Shown here one piece after another: positions 1 through 8,298 of a stretch of DNA of 64,000 nt (position 1 is its first letter; every line of letters starts with the position of its first letter). The position numbers were made by a program, and so were the translations under genes. The notes under the pieces are model-generated. The model did no database searches, was not told the origin of the DNA, and was given only the letters and a program-made list of their open reading frames with translations. The stretch is taken from the NCBI RefSeq assembly GCF_900100085.1, contig NZ_FNEJ01000009.1:177129-241128 (forward strand), in the 5' to 3' direction. The stretch is from Salipiger marinus (GTDB lineage: Bacteria; Pseudomonadota; Alphaproteobacteria; Rhodobacterales; Rhodobacteraceae).

Positions 1-1835
1 AGCTGCTGCTGACCGCCTTCAGCTTCGCGGCGCTGACCCATGCCTTCGTGGTCTCGGATTTCTCGCTGCGGATCGTGGTGGAAAACTCGCATTCCGCCAA
101 ACCGATGATCTACAAGATCAGCGGCGTCTGGGGCAATCACGAGGGCTCGATGCTGCTCTGGGTGCTGATCCTCGCGCTTTTTGGCGCGCTGGCGGCGTGG
201 TTCGGCGGCAACCTGCCGCCGACGCTGCGCGCGCGGGTGCTGGCGGTGCAGGCCTGGGTGGGGGCTGCGTTTTTCGCCTTCATCCTCTATACCTCCAACC
301 CGTTCATCCGGCTCGCCACCCCGCCTTTTGACGGGCAGGATCTGAATCCGCTGCTGCAGGATCCCGGGCTCGCCTTCCATCCGCCCTTTCTCTATCTCGG
401 CTATGTCGGGCTCAGCATCTGCTTTTCCTTCGCCGTCGCCGCGCTGATCGAAGGCCGGGTCGATGCGGCATGGGGGCGCTGGGTGCGGCCATGGACGCTG
501 CTCTCCTGGGTGTTCCTGACCATCGGCATCGCGCTTGGCTCGTGGTGGGCCTATTACGAACTGGGCTGGGGCGGGTTCTGGTTCTGGGATCCGGTCGAAA
601 ATGCCAGCTTCATGCCATGGCTGCTCGCCGCCGCGCTGCTGCATTCCGCCATCGTCGTGGAAAAGCGCGAGGCGCTGAAAAGCTGGACCATCCTGCTCGC
701 CATCCTCGCCTTCGGCTTCTCGCTGATTGGCACCTTCATCGTGCGCTCTGGCGTGCTGACCTCGGTGCATGCCTTTGCCACTGACCCCGACCGCGGCGTG
801 TTCATCCTCGGGATCCTCGTGTTCTTCACCGGCGGCGCGCTGACGCTTTATGCCGCGCGGGCAGGCGCCATGCAGGCCAAGGGCATCTTTGGCGTGGTCA
901 GCCGCGAATCCGCGCTGGTGCTGAACAACATCCTGCTCGCCGTCTCCTGTTTCGTGGTCTTCACCGGCACGCTCTGGCCGCTGGTCGCGGAGATGCTGTT
1001 CGACCGCAAGCTGTCGGTGGGGGCACCTTTCTTCAACATGGCCTTCACGCCCTTCATGGTGGTGCTGGGTCTGGTGCTGCCGGTGGGCGCCATGCTGGGC
1101 TGGAAACGTGCCAAGCCTGCCCGCGTGCTGCGGCAGCTTGCGCCCGCTCTGGGTCTGGCGCTGGCGCTGATGGGGCTTGCATGGGCCATGCAGACCGGGC
1201 GCAGCCTGTTCGGGCCCATCGGGGTCTTCCTTGGCACTTGGCTGGTGGCGGGCGCCGTCACCGATCTGGTGGCACGGCTTGGCCAGTCGCGCGACTGGCG
1301 GCGGCTGCGGCACCTGCCGCGCGCCGACTGGGGCAAGGCCGTGGCCCATTCCGGGCTTGGCATCACCATGCTGGGTGTCGCGGGGCTGATGGCATGGGAG
1401 CAGGAGGATATCCGCGTCGCCCGCGTCAACGAACCCTTCACCGTCGGCGCCTATGAAATCGAACTGCTGGGCGTCAGCCGCATTCAGGGGCCGAATTACT
1501 TCGCCGACCGGGGCGAGGTGTCGGTGCGCCGCGACGGGGCCGAGGTGGCGCATGTCTACCCGGAAAAGCGCAACTATCCCGTGGCCGCCATGCCCACCAC
1601 CGAGGCCGCGATCGACAACGGCTTCCTTCGCGATGTCTATGTGGTGCTGGGCGACGCGCAGGCGGACCGGGCCTGGACCATGCGGGTCTATGTCAAGCCG
1701 CTGGCCAACTGGATCTGGGGCGGCTCGCTGCTGATGGCATTGGGGGGCGCGCTCAGCCTGTCGGACCGCCGCTTCCGTGTGGCCGCAGGCGCGCGCAAGA
1801 CCACGCCCGCGCCGAAGGGAGTGCCGGCGGAATGA
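1..1835 (+). CDS. ccmF: Cytochrome c heme lyase subunit CcmF (5' end outside window)
   Basis: Membrane component of the System I cytochrome c maturation machinery that ligates heme from CcmE to apocytochrome c. The reading frame is open from base 3, so the true start lies upstream; about 610 residues are visible of roughly 650 usual for the family. Many hydrophobic spans are seen, and the tryptophan-rich heme-handling (WWD-type) segment GGFWFWDPVENASF is encoded near bases 570-612. The in-frame GTG at 48 is not the start, because the family sequence continues upstream (LTHAFVVSDFS). The stop codon overlaps the start of ccmH in an ATGA, so the two are translationally coupled. Family identity is certain. 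Confidence 0.96.
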   Translation, partial: LLLTAFSFAALTHAFVVSDFSLRIVVENSHSAKPMIYKISGVWGNHEGSMLLWVLILALFGALAAWFGGNLPPTLRARVLAVQAWVGAAFFAFILYTSNPFIRLATPPFDGQDLNPLLQDPGLAFHPPFLYLGYVGLSICFSFAVAALIEGRVDAAWGRWVRPWTLLSWVFLTIGIALGSWWAYYELGWGGFWFWDPVENASFMPWLLAAALLHSAIVVEKREALKSWTILLAILAFGFSLIGTFIVRSGVLTSVHAFATDPDRGVFILGILVFFTGGALTLYAARAGAMQAKGIFGVVSRESALVLNNILLAVSCFVVFTGTLWPLVAEMLFDRKLSVGAPFFNMAFTPFMVVLGLVLPVGAMLGWKRAKPARVLRQLAPALGLALALMGLAWAMQTGRSLFGPIGVFLGTWLVAGAVTDLVARLGQSRDWRRLRHLPRADWGKAVAHSGLGITMLGVAGLMAWEQEDIRVARVNEPFTVGAYEIELLGVSRIQGPNYFADRGEVSVRRDGAEVAHVYPEKRNYPVAAMPTTEAAIDNGFLRDVYVVLGDAQADRAWTMRVYVKPLANWIWGGSLLMALGGALSLSDRRFRVAAGARKTTPAPKGVPAE

Positions 1836-2311
1836 TCCGGGCCCTGATCCACGCAGCCCTTGCCCTGATGCTGGCCTTGGCGCCGCTGCCCGCACTGGCG
1901 GTGCAGCCCGACGAGGTGCTGGAGGATCCGGTGCTGGAACAGCGCGCCCGCGACCTGTCGCAGAACCTGCGCTGCCTTGTCTGCCAGAACGAAAACATCG
2001 ACGACAGCGATGCGGCACTGGCCCGCGACCTGCGGCTTCTGGTGCGCGAACGGCTGGTGGCGGGCGACAGCGATGCCGAGGCGGTGGCCTATCTGGTCGA
2101 CCGCTATGGCGAATTCGTGCTGCTGCGCCCCACCACCGGCGGCTGGAACTGGCTGCTCTGGGCGGCGGGGCCGATCCTGCTGCTGCTGGCACTGGCGGGG
2201 GCCGGGGTCTATCTGCGGGGCCGCTCGCGCGGCGCCAACCCCGAAGAACAGCGCCTGACCCCCGAAGAAGAGGCCCGGCTGCAGCGCATCCTTGACGAGG
2301 GCCGGTCCTGA
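1832..2311 (+). CDS. ccmH: Cytochrome c maturation thiol-disulfide protein CcmH
   Basis: Reduces or holds the CxxCH thiols of apocytochrome c before heme attachment in the periplasm. The 159-residue product has a cleavable N-terminal hydrophobic signal (about residues 1-23, ending ALA), the CcmH motif LRCLVCQNENI with redox cysteines at 48 and 51, and a C-terminal membrane anchor at about 105-128 followed by a short charged tail. This is the short CcmH/CycL type without a TPR (CcmI) domain. It begins inside the ccmF stop codon (ATGA overlap) and is in the same operon. Confidence 0.95.
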   Translation: MIRALIHAALALMLALAPLPALAVQPDEVLEDPVLEQRARDLSQNLRCLVCQNENIDDSDAALARDLRLLVRERLVAGDSDAEAVAYLVDRYGEFVLLRPTTGGWNWLLWAAGPILLLLALAGAGVYLRGRSRGANPEEQRLTPEEEARLQRILDEGRS

Positions 2312-2357
2312 TCCCGTGACGCCAGAGCGGGGGGCGGCAGGCAAGGCGGAGACAGGC

Positions 2358-3134
2358 ATGATTTACGACACGATCCGATACGATCTGGCCGAGGACGTGG
2401 CGGTGGTCACGCTCGCCCGCCCGGAGGTGATGAACGCGCTCAGCAGCCAGATGCGGGCCGAAATCACCCATGCCGTCCAGCAGGGCGGGCGCGAGGCGCG
2501 GGTGGTGGTGCTGACCGGCGAGGGCCGCGCCTTCTGCTCCGGTCAGGATCTGGGCGACCGCGAAAGTGCCGCCAGCATCGATCTGGAACGGGTGCTGCGC
2601 GACGAATACATCCCCATGCTCAACGCCATCGCCGACTGCCCGCGCCCGACCATCGCTGCGGTGAACGGCGCGGCGGCGGGCGCCGGGGCCAATCTGGCGC
2701 TGGCCGCCGATGTGGTCATCGCGGCGGACTCCGCGTTTTTTATGCAGGCCTTTGCCCGGATCGGACTGATCCCGGACGCGGGCGGCACATGGGCGCTGCC
2801 CCGGCAGATGGGGCTGGCCAAGGCCATGGGGACGGCGCTCTTTGCTGACCGGATCAGCGCGGCGCAGGCCGAACGCTGGGGCATGATCTGGGAAGCGGTG
2901 CCCGATGCCGAATTCGATGCCGTCTGGCGCGCCCGCGCCGCGCATCTGGCGCAGGGCCCGTCAGAGGCCTATGCCCGCATCAAGACCGCGCTGCGCCGCG
3001 CCTTCGACAATGACCTGCAGACCCAGCTGACGCTGGAGGCGCAACTGCAGGGCGAATGCGGCATGACCCGCGATTTCAAGGAAGGCGTCGTGGCCTTTCA
3101 CGAAAAGCGCAGCCCCCGCTTCGAAGGCCGCTAG
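2358..3134 (+). CDS. Enoyl-CoA hydratase/isomerase family protein (PaaG-like)
   Basis: Crotonase-fold enzyme of 258 residues acting on CoA thioesters. The oxyanion-hole segments are visible: GRAFCSGQDLGDR near residue 60 and AAVNGAAAGAGANLALAAD near 100. The segment GLIPDAGGTWALPR resembles PaaG, the ring 1,2-epoxyphenylacetyl-CoA isomerase, but no other phenylacetate genes are present, so a general enoyl-CoA hydratase is equally possible. I chose the ATG at 2358, preceded by a purine-rich AAGGCGGAG, over an upstream GTG at 2292 that overlaps ccmH. It lies 46 bases after ccmH on the same strand, so may be co-transcribed with the ccm genes. Confidence 0.85.
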   Translation: MIYDTIRYDLAEDVAVVTLARPEVMNALSSQMRAEITHAVQQGGREARVVVLTGEGRAFCSGQDLGDRESAASIDLERVLRDEYIPMLNAIADCPRPTIAAVNGAAAGAGANLALAADVVIAADSAFFMQAFARIGLIPDAGGTWALPRQMGLAKAMGTALFADRISAAQAERWGMIWEAVPDAEFDAVWRARAAHLAQGPSEAYARIKTALRRAFDNDLQTQLTLEAQLQGECGMTRDFKEGVVAFHEKRSPRFEGR

Positions 3135-3247
3135 ATCCTTGCCGCATTGATGAATGCGCCACCCTTTGCAGTAAGTGGCGCCAGTACCAAAAAGGCCGCA
3201 GTGTGAGGACTGCTTCGAGCCCTTCCGGGACATTTTCCCGCAAGACA

Positions 3248-3276
3248 TTGCGAAAGCGTGGCAACCTGACTAGGTG
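3248..3276 (+). promoter_or_regulatory. Possible promoter of the ABC-F gene
   Basis: TTGCGA at 3248-3253 and TAGGTG at 3271-3276 are separated by 17 bases. The -35 matches four of six consensus positions but the -10 is poor. The spacing and position upstream of the gene are the main support. Confidence 0.25.
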
Positions 3277-3298
3277 TAGTGGCCCTACCACAGGAGAT

Positions 3299-3412
3299 AT
3301 GCTCGCCATGGACAAGACTTCCGCCGCTTTCACCCTTTCGGTTTTGTCGCGAGAAGTCCTGTCCCATGCCTGCATCCATTTCCCTGTCCAGCCTGTCTTG
3401 GTCCACACCTGA
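3299..3412 (+). other. Possible leader ORF overlapping the ABC-F start
   Basis: A 37-codon frame (start MLAMDKTSAAFTLSVLSR) begins with ATG at 3299 directly after a strong Shine-Dalgarno-like AGGAG at 3292-3296, and runs in another frame over the ABC-F start at 3366 to a TGA at 3410-3412. An internal ATG at 3308 is an alternative start. Upstream ORFs that respond to stalled ribosomes control many ABC-F resistance genes, so this arrangement is suggestive. It has no recognisable homolog and may be chance. Confidence 0.25.
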
Positions 3413-4949
3413 CGGCACACCGCTTTTTACCGATCTCGACCTGACCTTTGGCTCCGAGCGCACCGGCTTGGTCGGTCGCAACGGGTCTGGAAAGAGCACG
3501 CTTCTGCGTCTGATCGCGGGCCATGCGCGCCCTGCCTCCGGGCGGATCCACGTGACGGGCTCGGTTGCCATGATGCGTCAGGAGGCGCTGGAGCATCCGC
3601 AACAGACTGTCGCTGAACTACTTGGCGCATGGCACGCCCTGAACCTGCTAGACCGGGCAGAGCGCGGCCAAGCGACGGTCGAGGAACTGGCCGAGGCGGA
3701 CTGGACGCTGCCGGCCCGGATCGAGGCGGCGCTCGCTCGGTGCGATTTGGCGGTCGACCCGCGGACCCGGCTCGCGAGCCTCTCCGGCGGTCAGCGCAGC
3801 AGGGCGGCCCTAGCCTCTCTGATCTTGGCGGAACCCGATTTCTTGCTCATGGATGAGCCGACGAACAATCTCGACCGGGCGGGCCGTCGCGCAGTTGTCG
3901 ACCTCCTTCGCAGCTGGACCGGTGGCGTGATCGTTGCAAGCCACGATCGCGAGCTTCTGGAGGGGATGGACGCCATCGTCGAACTCACCTCTCTGGGCGC
4001 AGCGCGCTATGGGGGCAACTACAGCGCCTTCCGGCAACAGAGGGAGAGCGAGCGCGCCACCGCGGCGCAGGATCTGGCCCATGCGGAAAAGACCCAGGCC
4101 GAGGCGGCGCGCCGCGCGCAACAAGCGGCTGAGCAAAAGGCGCAGAAGGACAGTGCCGGACGCAGGTCTCGGGCACGGGGCGGCCAGCCGAAAATCCTCA
4201 TGGACGCCGCCAAGGGCCGCGCGGAAGCCTCTGGCGGTGCGGGGTCGCGCCTGCGTGACGCGCGGCGAGACGCAGCAGAGGATGCGCTTGCCGCCGCGCG
4301 CGAGAAGGTCGAGGTGCTGACCCCCATCCACATGGAGATCGCACCTAGCGGCCTTGCCGCGGGCAGGACCGTCCTGACCCTGGACCGGGTGACCGGCGGG
4401 CACGATCCCGCAGTTCCGGTGCTCGAGAACCTGTCGCTCACCCTTACCGGACCCGAGCGGGTTGTGATCGCGGGCCCGAATGGCAGTGGCAAGACCACCC
4501 TCCTGGAGTTGATCACAGGGGCGCTCCGGCCAGCGGCTGGAGCGGTGCAGGTCAGCGTGGCCTGGGCGGTGCTGGATCAGCATGTCGGGTTTCTGGCTCG
4601 CGACCGGACCCTGCTCGAGGCGTTCCGCGACCGGAACCCGAAGGCCAGCACGCAGATGGCCCACGCCGCATTGGCCCGCTTCGGGTTTCGCGCGAGCGAT
4701 GCCCTGCGCCGCGCGGACGGACTAAGCGGCGGCGAAAAGCTGCGCGCCGGGCTCGCATGCGTTCTTGGTGGCACGCCACCGCCACAGCTTCTGCTTCTGG
4801 ACGAGCCGACGAACCATCTGGATATGGAAGGGGTCGACGCGCTGGAAGCAGCACTGGCGTCCTACGATGGGGCGGTGATTGCGGTCAGCCACGACCGAGC
4901 CTTTCTCGATTCTCTTCGACCGGACAGGATCGTGTCTTTGAAGGAGTGA
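3366..4949 (+). CDS. ABC-F family ATPase (ribosome-associated)
   Basis: A 527-residue soluble protein with two ATP-binding cassettes and no membrane segments, as in ABC-F translation factors. Domain 1 has Walker A GRNGSGKST (about 37-45), signature LSGGQ (about 139) and Walker B LLMDEPTNN (about 158). Domain 2 has GPNGSGKTT (about 370), LSGGE (about 453) and LLLDEPTNH (about 478). The linker (about 220-345) is highly charged and Ala/Arg-rich. ABC-F proteins act on the ribosomal E site, as housekeeping factors or antibiotic-resistance proteins; the sequence alone does not say which. I chose ATG 3366 over an in-frame GTG at 3279, because the ABC fold begins immediately after it. The gene and its flanks have a more relaxed codon use than neighbours and sit alone between two conserved blocks, which suggests acquisition by transfer. 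Confidence 0.88.
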   Translation: MPASISLSSLSWSTPDGTPLFTDLDLTFGSERTGLVGRNGSGKSTLLRLIAGHARPASGRIHVTGSVAMMRQEALEHPQQTVAELLGAWHALNLLDRAERGQATVEELAEADWTLPARIEAALARCDLAVDPRTRLASLSGGQRSRAALASLILAEPDFLLMDEPTNNLDRAGRRAVVDLLRSWTGGVIVASHDRELLEGMDAIVELTSLGAARYGGNYSAFRQQRESERATAAQDLAHAEKTQAEAARRAQQAAEQKAQKDSAGRRSRARGGQPKILMDAAKGRAEASGGAGSRLRDARRDAAEDALAAAREKVEVLTPIHMEIAPSGLAAGRTVLTLDRVTGGHDPAVPVLENLSLTLTGPERVVIAGPNGSGKTTLLELITGALRPAAGAVQVSVAWAVLDQHVGFLARDRTLLEAFRDRNPKASTQMAHAALARFGFRASDALRRADGLSGGEKLRAGLACVLGGTPPPQLLLLDEPTNHLDMEGVDALEAALASYDGAVIAVSHDRAFLDSLRPDRIVSLKE

Positions 4950-5398
4950 CCGCTTATCCGCGGAGGGGCCCTCTGGCAGCCTGCGGCGTCGAGCCCTTGC
5001 CGGACGGACGGTCACGCCATCCCGCTTGCGGGCTTTTGATTACAGTCCGTCAACGGGGGCGAGCACTGCGGCTGGCATCAGGCTTGATGCGCAAATCCGA
5101 ATATCCAAGGCCACGACATACCGCGCCCATCAGCGCGAATTCCAGACTTGGGATGATCTTCAGTGGTGGTGAGCATGCGCTGACGAAGGCACCTAGCGCG
5201 GCTATGGCACCCCTGACCCCGCTCAAGCTGATGTGGGCTGCCAGATCCGGCGCGTCCACAACCCGTGGGAACGTCACTCGACGCTGGGGCCTTCGAGGAC
5301 CGAGTTATGCAAACCTAACCCTTTGTCCACGGAACCGGCAGCAGATCAAGCTGGCTGTTCTATGCGTTGTGGCAGGCGCGCGGATCCGTGTTACGGCA
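4950..5398. other. Gene-free stretch, possible scar of a transfer event
   Basis: About 450 bases between the ABC-F stop and the gltA terminator. A short hairpin with arms CCCGC/GCGGG at 5021-5032 followed by CTTTT could end ABC-F transcription. A 75-codon frame on the minus strand (5050-5277, GTG start) has no recognisable homolog, and its codons (ATA, CTA, TCA) are unlike neighbouring genes. I see no convincing gene here. Confidence 0.5.
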
Positions 5399-5423
5399 AA
5401 GGGCCGCCCTTGGGGCGGCCCTT
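5399..5423 (-). terminator. Rho-independent terminator of gltA
   Basis: An 11-bp perfect stem (5399-5409 with 5413-5423, GGGCCGCCC core) with a three-base loop lies 22 bases beyond the gltA stop. It could also stop any plus-strand transcript coming from the ABC-F side. Confidence 0.75.
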
Positions 5424-5445
5424 GCGGTCTTTAAGGCGTTTCGGA

Positions 5446-6741
5446 TCAGCGGTTCTCGATGTCCACGTAATCGCGGGTCGTGTTGCCCTGATAAAGCTGG
5501 CGCGGGCGGCCAATCTTCATCTGCGGATCGGCAAGCTGCTCTTTCCACTGCGAAATCCAGCCCACCGTGCGCGACAGCGCAAAGATCGGCGTGAACATCG
5601 AGGTGGGGAAGCCCATCGCCTCGAGGATGATGCCGGAATAGAAGTCCACGTTCGGGAACAGCTTCTTCTCGGCGAAATACTCATCCGCCAGCGCGATGCG
5701 CTCCAGTTCCTTGGCGACCTGCAGCAGCGGGTTGTCTTCGACGCCCAGCAGATCCAGCACCTCGTCCGCCGACTGCTTCATCACCGTCGCGCGGGGATCG
5801 AAGTTCTTGTAGACGCGGTGGCCGAAGCCCATCAGGCGGAACGGATCGTTCTTGTCCTTGGCGCGGGCGATGTATTCCGGAATCCGGTCGACCGAGCCGA
5901 TTTCCTTCAGCATCTCGAGGCAGGCCTGATTGGCGCCGCCATGGGCCGGGCCCCAGAGACAGGCGATGCCCGCCGCGATGCAGGCGAAGGGGTTCGCCCC
6001 CGAGCTGGAGGCCAGACGCACCGTCGAGGTGGAGGCGTTCTGCTCGTGATCCGCGTGCAGCGTGAAGATGCGGTCCATCGCGCGGGCGAGGATCGGATCG
6101 ACGTGATAGGGCTCCGCCGGCACCGAGAAACACATGTGCAGGAAGTTCGACGCATAGTCGAGATCGTTGCGCGGATAGACGAAGGGCTGCCCGATCGAAT
6201 ACTTGTAGGCCCATGCCGCGATGGTCGGCATCTTGGCGATCAGCCGGTGCGACGCGATCTCGCGCTGGCGCGGATCGGCAATGTCTGTGCTGTCATGGTA
6301 GAAGGCCGACATGGCCCCGACCACGCCAACCATGGTCGCCATGGGATGCGCGTCGCGGCGGAAGCCCCGGAAGAAATACTGCATCTGTTCGTGCAGCATG
6401 GTGTGCCGGGTGATGGTGCCTTCAAAGGTTTCCAGCTCTGCCGCGGTGGGCAGTTCGCCGTAAAGCAGCAGGTAGCACACTTCGAGATAATGCGATTTGC
6501 CAGCCAGCTGGCCGATGGGGTAGCCGCGATGGGTCAGGATGCCTTCGTCGCCGTCGATGAAGGTGATCGTGCTGTCGCAGCTGGCGGTGGAGGTGAAGCC
6601 CGGGTCATAGGTAAAGACCCCGGCCTGCGCGTAAAGTTTGCGGATGTCGATCACGTCCGGCCCGGCGGTCGGCGAATAGATCGGCAGATCAAAGCTTTGA
6701 TCGCCGATGGTCAACGTCGCGGTCTTCGCAGTATCAGCCAT
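5446..6741 (-). CDS. gltA: Citrate synthase, type II
   Basis: Condenses oxaloacetate and acetyl-CoA to citrate in the TCA cycle. The product of 431 residues has the full type II length, with active-site regions [13 protein letters not shown] and [14 protein letters not shown] (catalytic histidines) and [10 protein letters not shown] (catalytic aspartate). I took the ATG at 6741 (MADTAKT) because GAAGGG lies 11 bases upstream; an ATG at 6750 gives three extra residues but leaves only two bases to the same GAAGGG. It lies downstream of gltX on the same strand, with 75 bases between, and ends at a strong terminator. Confidence 0.97.
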   Translation of the reverse strand: MADTAKTATLTIGDQSFDLPIYSPTAGPDVIDIRKLYAQAGVFTYDPGFTSTASCDSTITFIDGDEGILTHRGYPIGQLAGKSHYLEVCYLLLYGELPTAAELETFEGTITRHTMLHEQMQYFFRGFRRDAHPMATMVGVVGAMSAFYHDSTDIADPRQREIASHRLIAKMPTIAAWAYKYSIGQPFVYPRNDLDYASNFLHMCFSVPAEPYHVDPILARAMDRIFTLHADHEQNASTSTVRLASSSGANPFACIAAGIACLWGPAHGGANQACLEMLKEIGSVDRIPEYIARAKDKNDPFRLMGFGHRVYKNFDPRATVMKQSADEVLDLLGVEDNPLLQVAKELERIALADEYFAEKKLFPNVDFYSGIILEAMGFPTSMFTPIFALSRTVGWISQWKEQLADPQMKIGRPRQLYQGNTTRDYVDIENR

Positions 6742-6816
6742 GCTTGTCATATCCCTTCGTCTGAAAAGGCCAGGCGCCGCGCCCGGTCGGTCTAGTCACA
6801 TGGCCCGGGGCGAGGA

Positions 6817-8223
6817 TCATTCCGCCCCGGAGGCCGCTGCCTGTCCGAGCCGGAGAAGCGATTCCTCGCGGCCGAGCACCAGCATCATGTCGAACACGCT
6901 CGGAGTCACGCTGCGCCCGGAAAGGGCGGCGCGCAGGGGGCCAGCCAGCTTGGCAAATTTGGTGCCGTGCTCTTCGGCAAAGCGAGCGGTCACCCCTTCG
7001 AGCTCTTCTCGCGTCCAGCTAGCACTTTGCAGATGCGGCGTCAACGCAGCCAGTATACCACGGGATACATCATCCAGCGACTTCAGCGCCTTATCGTCCG
7101 GCACCACCGGCGTATCCGTCAGCACAAAATGCGCTTTCTCAAGCAGTTCCGGGAAGGTCTTGGCCCGTTCCTTCAGGCAGGGCATGGCGCGGGCCATGCC
7201 GTCGCGCTGCGCCTCGGTCAGGGCGGGCAGACCGGCTGCGGCCAGATAGGCCTCCAGTTCGTGCAGCAGCGCAGCATCGTCGCCCATGGCGATGTGCTGG
7301 CCGCAGAGATGTTCCAGTTTCTTGAAATCCAGCCGCGCGGGCGCCTTGCCGATTCCCGACAGATCGAACCACTGCTGCGCCTGCGTGTCGGTGAAGACCT
7401 CGTCATCGCCATGACCCCAGCCCAGCCGGGCAAGGTAGTTGCGCATGCCCGCCGCCGGGTAGCCCAGCTTCTGGTATTCGTCGACGCCAAGTGCGCCATG
7501 CCGCTTCGACAGCTTCTTGCCATCGGGGCCGTGGATCAGCGGAATATGGGCATAGACCGGCAGCGGCCAGTCCATGCTGGTGTAAATCCCCATCTGGCGG
7601 GCCGCGTTGTTCAGGTGGTCATCCCCCCGGATCACATGCGTGACACCCATGTCGTGATCGTCCACCACCACGGCCAGCATATAAACCGGCGTGCCATCGG
7701 AACGTAAAAGAATCATGTCATCCAGCTGATCATTGCGGATGGTCACGCGGCCCTGCACCTCGTCCTCGATCACCGTCTCGCCGGTTTCGGGGGTGCGCAG
7801 GCGGATCACGAACGGGGCGTCAGGATGGCTGGCGGGATCGGCGTCGCGCCACGGGCTGCGGAACAGCGTGGACTGTCCGGCCTCGCGCGCCGCTTCGCGG
7901 AACGCCTCGATCTCGTCCTGGGTGGAGAAGCATTTATAGGCGCGGCCCTTGGCCAGCAGCTCATGCGCCACCTCGGCATGGCGGGGGGCGCGGTCGAACT
8001 GGCTGATGACCTCGCCATCATGGTCGAGCCCCAGCCACTCCAGCCCCTTGAGGATGGCGGCGGTGGCTTCGGGGGTGGACCGGGCGCGGTCGGTATCCTC
8101 GATCCGCAGCAGGAACTTGCCGCCGCGGCCCCGGGCGTAAAGCCAGTTGAACAGCGCCGTGCGCGCGCCGCCGATATGCAGATAGCCCGTGGGCGAGGGC
8201 GCGAAACGGGTGACGACCGTCAT
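6817..8223 (-). CDS. gltX: Glutamate--tRNA ligase
   Basis: Charges tRNA-Glu, and in many alphaproteobacteria also tRNA-Gln for later amidation. The 468-residue product begins [19 protein letters not shown] with the class I HIGH-type motif, and carries the KMSKS-type loop KLSKRHG near residue 240. The ATG at 8223 is chosen because a clean GGGAGG lies 8 bases upstream; in-frame codons further upstream run into comEC. It is transcribed divergently from comEC, with 75 bases between the two starts. Confidence 0.97.
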   Translation of the reverse strand: MTVVTRFAPSPTGYLHIGGARTALFNWLYARGRGGKFLLRIEDTDRARSTPEATAAILKGLEWLGLDHDGEVISQFDRAPRHAEVAHELLAKGRAYKCFSTQDEIEAFREAAREAGQSTLFRSPWRDADPASHPDAPFVIRLRTPETGETVIEDEVQGRVTIRNDQLDDMILLRSDGTPVYMLAVVVDDHDMGVTHVIRGDDHLNNAARQMGIYTSMDWPLPVYAHIPLIHGPDGKKLSKRHGALGVDEYQKLGYPAAGMRNYLARLGWGHGDDEVFTDTQAQQWFDLSGIGKAPARLDFKKLEHLCGQHIAMGDDAALLHELEAYLAAAGLPALTEAQRDGMARAMPCLKERAKTFPELLEKAHFVLTDTPVVPDDKALKSLDDVSRGILAALTPHLQSASWTREELEGVTARFAEEHGTKFAKLAGPLRAALSGRSVTPSVFDMMLVLGREESLLRLGQAAASGAE

Positions 8224-8298
8224 AGATTTAACCTCCCGGTAACCGTGTTGGGCGTAGGGTCTGGCGTTCCTTAACCAGAGGGCGGCGCAGGGGCAAGC

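Noticed and set aside
2292..2357. Upstream in-frame start for the enoyl-CoA hydratase gene
   Set aside because: It overlaps ccmH and adds residues outside the family; ATG 2358 with a ribosome site is better.
5050..5277. 75-codon minus-strand frame as a gene
   Set aside because: No ribosome site, no homolog recognised, unusual codons; most likely chance.
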